Below, piece by piece: positions 1 to 5,467 of a stretch of DNA of 5,472 nucleotides. Each line of letters begins with the position of its first letter. The stretch's first letter is position 1. Location: NCBI GenBank assembly GCA_019119745.1, contig DWWI01000046.1:1-5472 (forward strand), written 5' to 3'. Under the pieces are notes generated by a model that was not told where the DNA came from, did not search any database, and saw nothing but the letters and a program-made list of their open reading frames with translations. The DNA is from Candidatus Mediterraneibacter gallistercoris. Lineage in GTDB: Bacteria; Bacillota_A; Clostridia; Lachnospirales; Lachnospiraceae. Both the position numbers and the translations under genes were made by a program.

Positions 1-217
1 GCTTCAGGTTGATCTTCTTTTCCTTGTCGAAAAATGTCCTGCCTTCCACCTCGATATGACCTTCATCCGGTAGTTCAATTCCCGCGATGCTTTTCAACGT
101 CATGCTCTTTCCGCAACCGGAAGCGCCGAGAATTCCGATCCGGCGTGCCTCACTGCGAAAGCTGATATCCAGCCGGAAATTATCCAGTTTCTTTTTAATC
201 TCTACTGTGACCGCCAT
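1..217 (-). CDS. modC: ModC, molybdate ABC transporter ATP-binding protein (5' part only)
   Basis: This is the cytoplasmic ATPase subunit of the molybdate importer; it powers ModB. Only the first 72 codons are inside the window and the gene continues past the left edge. The visible protein starts MAVTVEIKKKLDNFRLDISF and carries a perfect Walker A loop, GASGCGKS, at residues 31-38, followed by a segment (about residues 39-72, T-L-K-S-I-A-G, then D-E-G-x-I and F-F-D-K-E-K-K-I-N-L) that resembles the ModC subgroup of ABC ATPases. The ATG is chosen because GGGAGGTGG, lying inside the last codons of modB, sits at good distance. Only 3 bases separate the modB stop from this ATG, which implies translational coupling. 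Walker B, the signature motif and any C-terminal TOBE/Mop domain lie outside the window. The assignment rests on the Walker A loop plus the modA-modB context. Confidence 0.93.
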   Translation of the reverse strand, partial: MAVTVEIKKKLDNFRLDISFRSEARRIGILGASGCGKSMTLKSIAGIELPDEGHIEVEGRTFFDKEKKINLK

Positions 218-220
218 GAC

Positions 221-925
221 CTACCACCTCCCGATATGCTTCATCTTCTTTCCTGATATAAGGTTCATCAGGAAGATCACAAGAAATGCTATAATCATCA
301 CAACCGCCACCCAGATTCCGGCGGTGAAATAGTCGCCGTCCTGAATAACCATGGCAATCTTCTGGGAGATAGTTCCGGTCTTGCCCGGTATATTTCCTGC
401 CAGCATGGAAGTAGCACCGTATTCGCCCAGCGCTCTCGCAAATGTAAGAATAGTACCCGATGCGATACCCGGCCCTGCCGTCGGCACGATGACCGTCCAG
501 AATATCTTTGTGTCCGACATGCCAAGTGTACGCCCCGCATAGACAAGGTTCATATCGATCTGCTCCATGGCCGCGCGGGCATTTCTGTACATGAGCGGAA
601 ATGCAATGACCGTCGCCGCGATCACACATCCGAGCCATGTCTGCACAACCTTAAAATCAAACTGTTCAAACAGAAATTCCCCAAGCGGTCTTCTCCTGCT
701 GAACAGAAGAAGCAGGAAGAAACCGGCCACTGTAGGAGGCAGCACCATGGGCAGGGTGAGAATGCCGTCAATGACCGCCTTCTTTCCCGGCGTCGCCTTA
801 ACTACTTTCCTGGCGGCAAATATCCCGAGAAAAAACGAGATAAACGTCGCTGCCACTCCGGTCTTCAGTGATATAAAAAGCGGGCTCCAGTCCAGATCTT
901 TTACTATCTGCATGATTTCTTCCAT
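221..925 (-). CDS. modB: ModB, molybdate ABC transporter permease
   Basis: This is the inner-membrane channel subunit of the molybdate importer, 234 residues, the usual length for ModB. Hydrophobic segments lie at about residues 14-37, 49-74, 97-113, 150-165 and 199-223. The cytoplasmic EAA loop that docks onto ModC is recognisable at residues 129-148: the variant YAG-RTL-G, nine residues, then VIVP. It is followed by ARALGEYGAT, a stretch typical of ModB/CysT permeases. The first ATG is preferred over the Met at residue 5 because AAAGGGAG lies about 5 bases ahead of it. The gene follows modA after 46 bases with no terminator between and runs nearly straight into modC, so the three are one operon. 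A sulfate or tungstate permease is the main alternative, but the ModA upstream favours molybdate; tungstate cannot be excluded from sequence alone. Confidence 0.95.
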   Translation of the reverse strand: MEEIMQIVKDLDWSPLFISLKTGVAATFISFFLGIFAARKVVKATPGKKAVIDGILTLPMVLPPTVAGFFLLLLFSRRRPLGEFLFEQFDFKVVQTWLGCVIAATVIAFPLMYRNARAAMEQIDMNLVYAGRTLGMSDTKIFWTVIVPTAGPGIASGTILTFARALGEYGATSMLAGNIPGKTGTISQKIAMVIQDGDYFTAGIWVAVVMIIAFLVIFLMNLISGKKMKHIGRW

Positions 926-971
926 AACTTCTCCCTTTGTACGCTATTTTATTTATACGTTTGCATCATAC

Positions 972-1868
972 TTATACGTTCGTATCAAAATAGTAGGACT
1001 CAAATACAGCTTTCGCTTTATCTGAAAGAATAAACTCGAGAAAATCTTCTGCCGCTGCTGTCTGCGTGTCGTCCGCCTCCTCGTTTACCACGCGTGCGAT
1101 CGGATAGATCACGTCGCCTGTCAGGGCGTAGCTTACGGTCTGAAGGATGTCAAGCTGATCCTCATATCCGTATGTATCAGAATAATAAGTCGTTCCCACT
1201 TCACAGGATCCCTCTGCGACTGCCGTCAGCACTTTGCTCACATTGTCCTGCTCGCTGATTTCCACACCGCCGAGCGCCTCCGAGACTTCCTCCGTTGTAA
1301 TAGAAGCCGGATCATCTGTCTTTGGCAGTATACCGAGATTAATAAGCGCCTGTCTCGTATACCTTCCCACCGGCACACTGCCTCCTGCCAGAGCGACACT
1401 CTCCGCCTCGCCCAGATTCTCAAGTCCCGTCACTTTCGTTCCGCTGTCTTTTAATGAAACTACAACGACCTGATTGTTGACCACATTAGCTCTTGTGCCT
1501 TCGACCATCAGACCGTCCGCTTCAAGGTCGTCCATCTGCTTCTGGGCTGCCGAGAAGAAAATATCGCACTCGTATCCTTCCTCGATCTGTGTCAGCAGCG
1601 TGCCGGAACTGTCCGGGTTGTAGGTAATCTTTACTTCCGGATGTTCCTCGTTGTACATATCGGCAAGCTCTGTCATTACCGTATTAAGGCTTGCCGCGAT
1701 AAACACCTGAATTTCTGTCTCTTCTGCCTCTGTATCAGTGCCGTTTCCGGAAGACGCATCCTCAGAAGTCCCTGTGTCGTCACTGCCGCTGTCCGAACTT
1801 CCGGCACATCCTGCCATCGACAATACCATCACGCCCGCAAGCATTGCCGCTATAATCTTTTTCTTCAT
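972..1868 (-). CDS. modA: ModA, molybdate-binding lipoprotein
   Basis: This is the extracellular substrate-binding protein that delivers molybdate (possibly tungstate) to ModB, 298 residues. Residues 1-20 form a lipoprotein signal peptide ending in the lipobox MAGC, with Cys21 as the lipidated residue. Residues 22-51 are a flexible Ser/Gly/Asp/Glu-rich tether, which is why the protein is longer than Gram-negative ModA (about 230-250 residues). The binding domain starts near residue 52: VFIAASL (Ser60) and PDSSGTLLTQIEEGYECDIF (Ser87/Ser88) match the two serine oxyanion sites of ModA. DNVSKVL (about 208-214) and TTYYSD (226-231) match the later Val/Ala and Tyr ligand positions. The start is supported by AGGAGGG 8 bases upstream. 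The gene is first in the modABC operon and has its own promoter. Specificity for molybdate over tungstate is inferred from overall similarity. Confidence 0.95.
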   Translation of the reverse strand: MKKKIIAAMLAGVMVLSMAGCAGSSDSGSDDTGTSEDASSGNGTDTEAEETEIQVFIAASLNTVMTELADMYNEEHPEVKITYNPDSSGTLLTQIEEGYECDIFFSAAQKQMDDLEADGLMVEGTRANVVNNQVVVVSLKDSGTKVTGLENLGEAESVALAGGSVPVGRYTRQALINLGILPKTDDPASITTEEVSEALGGVEISEQDNVSKVLTAVAEGSCEVGTTYYSDTYGYEDQLDILQTVSYALTGDVIYPIARVVNEEADDTQTAAAEDFLEFILSDKAKAVFESYYFDTNV

Positions 1869-1921
1869 ACTTTTGGCCCTCCTGATTTCCTATAATCCAA
1901 ACGCGCGCCTTTCTCCTTTTA

Positions 1922-1950
1922 AGTATAATCGATTATTTTTTAAAAAACAA
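1922..1950 (-). promoter_or_regulatory. Putative sigma-A promoter of modABC
   Basis: Read on the minus strand, TTGTTT (1945-1950) and TATACT (1922-1927) are separated by exactly 17 bases. The -10 matches TATAAT at five of six positions and the -35 keeps the TTG. Transcription would start near 1915, giving a leader of about 45 bases ahead of the modA ATG. The position, just after the terminator of the preceding gene and ahead of modA, is right for an operon promoter. The -35 lies in the T-tract of that terminator. It is a sequence match only. Confidence 0.6.
1925..1936. promoter_or_regulatory. 12-bp perfect palindrome in the modA promoter (candidate ModE-type operator)
   Basis: ATAATCGATTAT is a perfect palindrome that covers the downstream part of the -35/-10 spacer and the first bases of the -10 box of the putative modA promoter. 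A dimer bound here would block RNA polymerase. E. coli ModE represses modABC from a longer AT-rich palindrome at the modA promoter, and a ModE-like domain is encoded immediately upstream, so this is the natural candidate site. The sequence does not closely match the E. coli ModE consensus, so the assignment is inference from place and symmetry. AT-rich palindromes of this size can occur by chance. Confidence 0.4.
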
Positions 1951-1973
1951 TAGGCAGGTAACAAAAACTGCCT
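1942..1973 (-). terminator. Rho-independent terminator of the MobA/ModE-like gene
   Basis: On the minus strand AGGCAG (1968-1973) pairs perfectly with CTGCCT (1952-1957) across a 10-base loop and is followed by ATTGTTTTTT. It starts about 10 bases after the stop codon of the fusion gene at 1984. It separates that gene from modABC. The opposite strand has no matching T-tract after the stem, so it works in one direction only. Confidence 0.8.
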
Positions 1974-1983
1974 GTCTGATTTC

Positions 1984-2895
1984 TTAAAAAAATATCTCCC
2001 TGTATCTCTGTTCGGCAAATTCTATAATCTCCCGCTCCAGCCTTTCATACCGCTCCATAAGCCTGTGCCCCTCCGGGCTCACCCGTGCCATTCCGCCGCT
2101 TTTCCCGCCGGGGCTTCGCTCCACCACCGGACGCCCCAGTTCTTTCTCCGCGGTACGGATCAGGGACCAGCCCTTGCTGTAGGACATGCCGGCTTTCTCA
2201 CAGGCGTCGCGCACATTCCCCAGTACATCAATCTGTTTTAAGAGCACCATCATACCCGGTCCGAAAAAAGGCTCATTGCGCATAAGCTGCAGTTTCACTT
2301 TCGGATGGATATCTGCCCGCATCTCTGTCACCGACACTTCTTCAAAGCGGTCCTCCCGCCGGGCACGCAGAAGCACTCCTTCATCCTCAACAGGAAGAAG
2401 ACAGATCTCCGCTCCCGATGCATCAAGGGCTCCTTTCAGACCCCGCTCTCCCTGATAATGCGCAATCCCCTCCGTGAGGCGCGCATCGATCAGAACCGGA
2501 TGCCCTTTCCTGCCTTTGCACACCGGGATCACAACAGGCGCCGGTTGTGCAAGCATCTCCCGCAATGTATCTTCCGTAAAAAGAGGCACATCTGCCGGGC
2601 AGAAAAAGATCCGTTCACAGTCCTTCAGATAACGAAACCCTTTGACCGCAAGATCCAGCATCTGAACATGCTCGTAGTCCTCGCATCTTAAGAATGCCGC
2701 TCCCAGCTTCGCAAGACTCTTCTCTGTCTCCTTTGCGCGATATCCCGTTACCACAGCCACATCTTCTACGCCCGCCCGGCGGAATGTATAAATCATCCTT
2801 CTCAGCATGGCGCCGGCGTCTGTATTTTCCAGTTTGTCATATGCACGGAAGCCGCCCGGCGTTCCCGCGGCAGCGATCACTGCTCCGGCTCTCAT
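1984..2895 (-). CDS. MobA/MocA-like nucleotidyltransferase fused to a ModE-type DNA-binding domain
   Basis: A 303-residue two-domain protein. Residues about 2-195 resemble the NTP_transf_3 fold of MobA/MocA, enzymes that add GMP or CMP to molybdopterin: AGAVIAAAG at the N-terminus, VVTGY near 48-52, PADVPLFT at 100-107 (Asp102 in the metal-site position), GHPVLI at 131-136 and GLKGALDA at 152-159. Residues about 211-283 are a ModE N-terminal winged HTH: FFGPGMMVLLKQIDVLGNVR, then GMSYSKGW (236-243) and VERSPGGKSGGMARVSPEG (258-276). There is no C-terminal molybdate-binding Mop/TOBE domain. The usual RMG of the nucleotide loop is replaced (GTPGGFRAYDK) and the D-x-D-T motif expected after DEGVL is absent (LRARRED), so catalysis is doubtful. 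I start at the Met at 2895 because of the strong RBS there; an ATG 13 codons upstream has none. Likely role: regulator of modABC. Confidence 0.85.
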   Translation of the reverse strand: MRAGAVIAAAGTPGGFRAYDKLENTDAGAMLRRMIYTFRRAGVEDVAVVTGYRAKETEKSLAKLGAAFLRCEDYEHVQMLDLAVKGFRYLKDCERIFFCPADVPLFTEDTLREMLAQPAPVVIPVCKGRKGHPVLIDARLTEGIAHYQGERGLKGALDASGAEICLLPVEDEGVLLRARREDRFEEVSVTEMRADIHPKVKLQLMRNEPFFGPGMMVLLKQIDVLGNVRDACEKAGMSYSKGWSLIRTAEKELGRPVVERSPGGKSGGMARVSPEGHRLMERYERLEREIIEFAEQRYREIFF

Positions 2896-2903
2896 ACAGC
2901 ACT

Positions 2904-2914
2904 CTCCTCTCCTT
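2904..2914 (-). promoter_or_regulatory. Ribosome binding site that fixes the start of the MobA/ModE-like gene
   Basis: AAGGAGAGGAG on the minus strand, with its second GGAG 8 bases before the ATG at 2893-2895. The in-frame ATGs further upstream (the longest reading starts at 2934) are preceded by AT-rich sequence without a Shine-Dalgarno match. The conserved nucleotidyltransferase fold also begins directly after the chosen Met. Confidence 0.8.
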
Positions 2915-2945
2915 CTGTATCCCTTCATACCCATCTGGTTAATTT

Positions 2946-3515
2946 TTAATCTGCGTCTTTTACAAGTTTTATACTCAGGATTCCTTTCTTTACTTTTGCT
3001 GCATATTTTAATTCATATGATAGTTTTCCCATTTCTATGGCTGCAGCAATATCCGCGGTCTCTTTCTGCACGCTTTCTTCGTCTGCATACCAGCCCAGTA
3101 TCTCCCTGTTCTCACCCCAGAATGATGAACTGTCCACTCCGTACAGAACATAGTTCGGAACGTCCATACTGTCGGAAAGATGCATGGAGATCACTTTATA
3201 GCAATTGACAAGCTGTTTGCCGTCATGACTTCTGATCAGAATCCTGCCCGTTGGTATTACAGCAGAAGTCTTCGGCTGTTCTCCCTGAATGGTCTCCTCT
3301 CCGGTTTCATCAGATATCTTATGCTCTGATACCAGATTATCAAGGGTAACATTCAATAATTTTGACAGTGCGATCATTTTCTCCATTTCAGGGTAACCAT
3401 TATTCTGCTCCCAGCGCGAAACAGCCTGCCGGCTGACATTCAGCCTCTCCGCTAATTCCTCCTGCGATATATTTTTCTTTCTCCTTATTGCGCGAAGATT
3501 TTCTCCAAATCCCAT
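2946..3515 (-). CDS. XRE-family transcriptional regulator with a C-terminal domain of unknown function
   Basis: A 189-residue cytoplasmic DNA-binding protein. Residues 5-60 are a complete Cro/C1-type HTH: LRAIRRKKNISQEELAERLN, then VSRQAVSRWEQ as the recognition helix, then the helix ending LLNVTLDNLV. A hydrophilic linker (about 64-88) leads to a compact domain at about 90-185 containing RSHDGKQLVNCYKV, YVLYGVDSSSFWGE, LGWYADEE and SYELKYAAKV. This domain has alternating strands and many aromatic residues; I do not recognise it as a named family, and it may sense a ligand or mediate dimer contacts. The start at 3515 is set by AAAGGAGAAGG five bases upstream; a Met 14 codons earlier lacks an RBS. 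The MobA/ModE-like gene follows 50 bases after the stop with no visible terminator, so co-transcription is possible. The target genes are unknown; its own promoter or the upstream small-gene cluster are candidates. Confidence 0.85.
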   Translation of the reverse strand: MGFGENLRAIRRKKNISQEELAERLNVSRQAVSRWEQNNGYPEMEKMIALSKLLNVTLDNLVSEHKISDETGEETIQGEQPKTSAVIPTGRILIRSHDGKQLVNCYKVISMHLSDSMDVPNYVLYGVDSSSFWGENREILGWYADEESVQKETADIAAAIEMGKLSYELKYAAKVKKGILSIKLVKDAD

Positions 3516-3520
3516 AGATA

Positions 3521-3531
3521 CCTTCTCCTTT
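3521..3531 (-). promoter_or_regulatory. Ribosome binding site that fixes the start of the XRE regulator
   Basis: AAAGGAGAAGG on the minus strand ends 5 bases before the ATG at 3513-3515. It rules against the longer reading that would begin at 3557, and the HTH fold begins only a few residues after the chosen start. Confidence 0.8.
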
Positions 3532-3626
3532 CTGTGAACGAATATCTGCGGCACCATTCATCATCTGTTATGGTATTCCTTTTTTCAACATTCGTCTGCT
3601 CCTGTAATATGTTGTAGTATGTTCAG

Positions 3627-3655
3627 AGTATAACGGCATCAACAGAAGCATTCCA
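3627..3655 (-). promoter_or_regulatory. Possible promoter of the XRE regulator gene
   Basis: On the minus strand TATACT (3627-3632, five of six matches to the -10 consensus) is preceded at 17 bases by TGGAAT (3650-3655), a weak -35 with three matches. It lies in the roughly 206-base gap between the Cys-rich protein gene and the XRE gene, leaving a leader of about 105 bases. The rest of the gap holds no convincing gene. The weak -35 makes this tentative. Confidence 0.4.
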
Positions 3656-3690
3656 CCACAGTAGAGTTGCATATGCGCAAGTTCAGCTTG

Positions 3691-3718
3691 CAATCTAAGT
3701 TTACGGCAATTTAGATTG
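3691..3718. repeat. Perfect 8-bp inverted repeat directly after the Cys-rich protein gene
   Basis: CAATCTAA (3691-3698) and TTAGATTG (3711-3718) are exact inverted copies separated by 12 bases, starting 3 bases after the stop codon at 3722. In RNA this could form a hairpin at the end of the transcript, but no T-tract follows on the minus strand, so it is not a standard intrinsic terminator. It could be a 3'-end stabilising hairpin or an operator for a dimeric regulator such as the XRE protein encoded next. A second short inverted repeat, GCAAG/CTTGC, follows it on the minus strand. Confidence 0.5.
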
Positions 3719-3721
3719 TTT

Positions 3722-4075
3722 TCATGGTTCCTTCCAGAAGCCTCCCGTGTGAAAATTCTCATTCCCAAGCGGTCTGGCCGTCAACCGAAACATCACGCAT
3801 CCGTCAGGACATACAATCGTTTTACTGTATTTTCCGTCCCCGCCGAGATTTTCCAGATTCCCGCCGCTTCTGACTGCTTCCATCAAAGGATAGAGCATCA
3901 TCATTGTTTTTGAACAGATACCATATCCCTCCTTGTTGACAGGACATCCGTAAGTACACGTATATTTATCTCCGACTTCTTCGCCATTTCTGCAGTAATG
4001 TTCCGTATGATCTCCTCTGAGAAAACCGGTAACTTCGATTTCAAATTCATATTCCTCGTCATACCATTTCTTCAT
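3722..4075 (-). CDS. Small Cys-rich protein, TIGR04076-like
   Basis: A 117-residue soluble protein without signal peptide or membrane segment. It fits the TIGR04076 pattern of small Firmicutes proteins: an N-terminal strand (YEFEIEVTGF), a central GICSKTMMMLYPLMEAVRSG block (52-71, with GG at 71-72), and a C-terminal VCPDGCVMFRL (88-98). Six cysteines stand at 28, 40, 44, 54, 89 and 93, including two C-x3-C pairs, suggesting a metal site or redox-active thiols; this is inference. The family has no established function that I know of. AAGGA lies about 8 bases before the ATG. It is the last gene of a probable four-gene run, 42 bases after the DUF3784-like gene, and an inverted repeat follows its stop. 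Confidence 0.78.
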   Translation of the reverse strand: MKKWYDEEYEFEIEVTGFLRGDHTEHYCRNGEEVGDKYTCTYGCPVNKEGYGICSKTMMMLYPLMEAVRSGGNLENLGGDGKYSKTIVCPDGCVMFRLTARPLGNENFHTGGFWKEP

Positions 4076-4117
4076 GTCAGATTTCCTTTTTGCTCCAGAT
4101 CCTCAAAATTTACTGCA

Positions 4118-4459
4118 CTAATACTTACTTTCATATTTCATATATTTCTTAGAATTGATCTTCGGTATTATGATTGACAGAATGACCATCAAAGCAATAA
4201 TCCCAAGACCGGCACACAAAATATAGTCATTATAGTTAAAACTTCCATATAACAATAGAAATGCACCAATTCCACAAAATACAACGCATCTTCCGTACAA
4301 ATGACACAATGCCGCTTCATTATAGGCTGCTTTTTCTTCTTTGCTCATTGTATTCCATCCGGCAAGGAACCTTGTGCCTTTTTGGTGATAAATATTAACA
4401 CCCCATATTACTGCTGCCAAAGGGATTACCAGAGTAAGGGTATACTCAAAAATACTCAT
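4118..4459 (-). CDS. Small membrane protein, DUF3784-like
   Basis: A 113-residue integral membrane protein with three hydrophobic segments at about residues 5-23, 57-72 and 78-99. Between the first and second lies LAGWNTMSKEEKAAYNEAAL (32-51), which matches the hallmark G-[YW]-N-T-x-S-x-E-E-K loop I associate with DUF3784, a family of small Firmicutes membrane proteins of unknown function. The C-terminal tail is Lys/Tyr-rich and probably cytoplasmic. The ATG at 4459 is preferred over an upstream in-frame GTG (4483) because AGAGGAGA lies 8-9 bases before the ATG and overlaps the extension. It sits 35 bases after the preceding membrane protein gene and 42 bases before the Cys-rich gene, so it is likely translated from one transcript with them. 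It is AT-richer than the mod genes. Confidence 0.75.
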   Translation of the reverse strand: MSIFEYTLTLVIPLAAVIWGVNIYHQKGTRFLAGWNTMSKEEKAAYNEAALCHLYGRCVVFCGIGAFLLLYGSFNYNDYILCAGLGIIALMVILSIIIPKINSKKYMKYESKY

Positions 4460-4494
4460 AGATATGGTCTCCTCTCTTCTCACGATTCGCTGGT

Positions 4495-5001
4495 CTAAGA
4501 TTTTCTAAATCTAATATACAGATATACTGCACTGATCACATCAAAAACAAATAAAAACTGGCAGATTCCGTTTATCACTATTTCCGCTTTCGATGACTTT
4601 CCCATCTTTGATAAACTTCTAAGCCCGCTGATACCGTACATGGTCGATGGCAGTAATAGAAAATAATCAAAAATAACCAAAAAGGGAATCAGCATAATTC
4701 CAAGGATCATGCTGACAGCAAAAACACCGACTGCGAACACCAACACATAGATTGGAATATTGCATATTTTGATCAGCATATTCCAAAAGAATAACTTTTG
4801 ATACCCGTATCCGTATCGTTTTAATATAAACGCATAGATCATATTTGGGAACAAAATCAGCAGAAACATTCCCATGAATGTCCATCCGATCATCTCAATC
4901 GCATCTGCCGTAAATCCATTTTCTTCCACACATATGCCGATGTCTATAAGAAGAAAAATATACGGAGCCAGTAATAATATGATCATAGGTATTTTCTTCA
5001 T
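4495..5001 (-). CDS. Multi-pass membrane protein of unknown function
   Basis: A 168-residue integral membrane protein that I do not recognise. Strongly hydrophobic stretches lie at about residues 5-24, 36-60, 82-118 (long enough for two passes) and 141-163, giving about five membrane spans. The short loops contain KRYGYGYQK (61-69) and a basic segment LRSLSKMGKSSKAE (127-140), which would face the cytoplasm under the positive-inside rule. No catalytic or transporter motif is visible. The N-terminal MKKIPMIILLLAPYIF could be read as a signal sequence, but there is no cleavage site or lipobox and it is more likely the first span. The RBS is AAAGGGG, 5 bases before the ATG. It lies 37 bases after the HTH-like gene and 35 bases before the DUF3784-like gene. 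Confidence 0.75.
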   Translation of the reverse strand: MKKIPMIILLLAPYIFLLIDIGICVEENGFTADAIEMIGWTFMGMFLLILFPNMIYAFILKRYGYGYQKLFFWNMLIKICNIPIYVLVFAVGVFAVSMILGIMLIPFLVIFDYFLLLPSTMYGISGLRSLSKMGKSSKAEIVINGICQFLFVFDVISAVYLYIRFRKS

Positions 5002-5038
5002 AGTTACCCCTTTACTTTACAAACTTGAAAATTACAAT

Positions 5039-5467
5039 TTACAATTCCTGTTCGCAATCTTTTAAGAAAAAACGCAACGCCATAGATGTAACTGCTATTC
5101 TATATTTTGCATCTTCCGGCACTTCGTTTGACGAATTAATTAAAACCCTTTCAACATCCTCTATTTTTACCCCTGCCATTTTTGCAATCGTTGTTTTAGA
5201 TAAGCCGTGATATGAAATAAGTACTTCCAGAAAACCGCTTGATTTTAAATCTTTATCTTCTGTTGCACATAAATAAAGAAACGCGATTTTATTAAATAGG
5301 TGAAATCTATATAACGGTTCGTCCGGCAGGAAATCAATATTCCCTTCAGCTATACATTCCACCTGATCCAATGGCAAGTCCAAATACCGTGAAAGTGTAT
5401 TCTTATTAAAATCATATACAGAAATAAGCTCTTTCAATTGTTCTGTCACATTATCTTTTTCTTCCAT
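5039..5467 (-). CDS. Small protein with two duplicated HTH-like halves
   Basis: A 142-residue, mainly helical soluble protein. It is built from two halves that align without gaps, residues 13-66 and 82-135: each has L-I-S, then K-x-T followed by a turn and a V-E helix, then P-[DE]-x2-x-Y-R and a hydrophobic helix. The segments NKNTLSRYLDLPLDQVECIA (21-40) and SKTTIAKMAGVKIEDVERVL (90-109) look like helix-turn-helix units, so the protein is probably a DNA-binding regulator; such proteins are often labelled simply as HTH domain-containing in Firmicutes. No enzymatic motif is visible. Only 5 bases upstream of the ATG are in the window, so neither RBS nor a longer start can be judged. It is the first visible gene of the four-gene run and could regulate it. 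Confidence 0.72.
   Translation of the reverse strand: MEEKDNVTEQLKELISVYDFNKNTLSRYLDLPLDQVECIAEGNIDFLPDEPLYRFHLFNKIAFLYLCATEDKDLKSSGFLEVLISYHGLSKTTIAKMAGVKIEDVERVLINSSNEVPEDAKYRIAVTSMALRFFLKDCEQEL

Noticed and set aside
195..638. A 147-codon minus-strand frame inside modB
   Set aside because: It is an out-of-frame shadow of modB; the permease frame shows the EAA loop and membrane spans, while this frame gives a Cys/Arg/Gly/His-rich protein without a domain.
567..1025. A 152-codon plus-strand frame across modB and the end of modA
   Set aside because: It runs antisense to two well-supported genes and crosses their junction, with no recognisable domain or RBS.
1869..1983. A molybdenum-cofactor riboswitch ahead of modA
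   Set aside because: The leader after the putative transcription start is only about 45 bases, and the only strong hairpin upstream is the terminator of the preceding gene. There is no room for the large multi-stem Moco RNA.
2305..2691. A 128-codon plus-strand frame within the fusion gene
   Set aside because: It is antisense to a gene with clear MobA/MocA and ModE similarity and has a low-information, basic composition.
3568..3768. A 66-codon minus-strand frame between the Cys-rich gene and the XRE gene
   Set aside because: It overlaps the 3' end of the Cys-rich gene, has no Shine-Dalgarno sequence at its start, shows no recognisable domain and contains the putative promoter and the inverted repeat.
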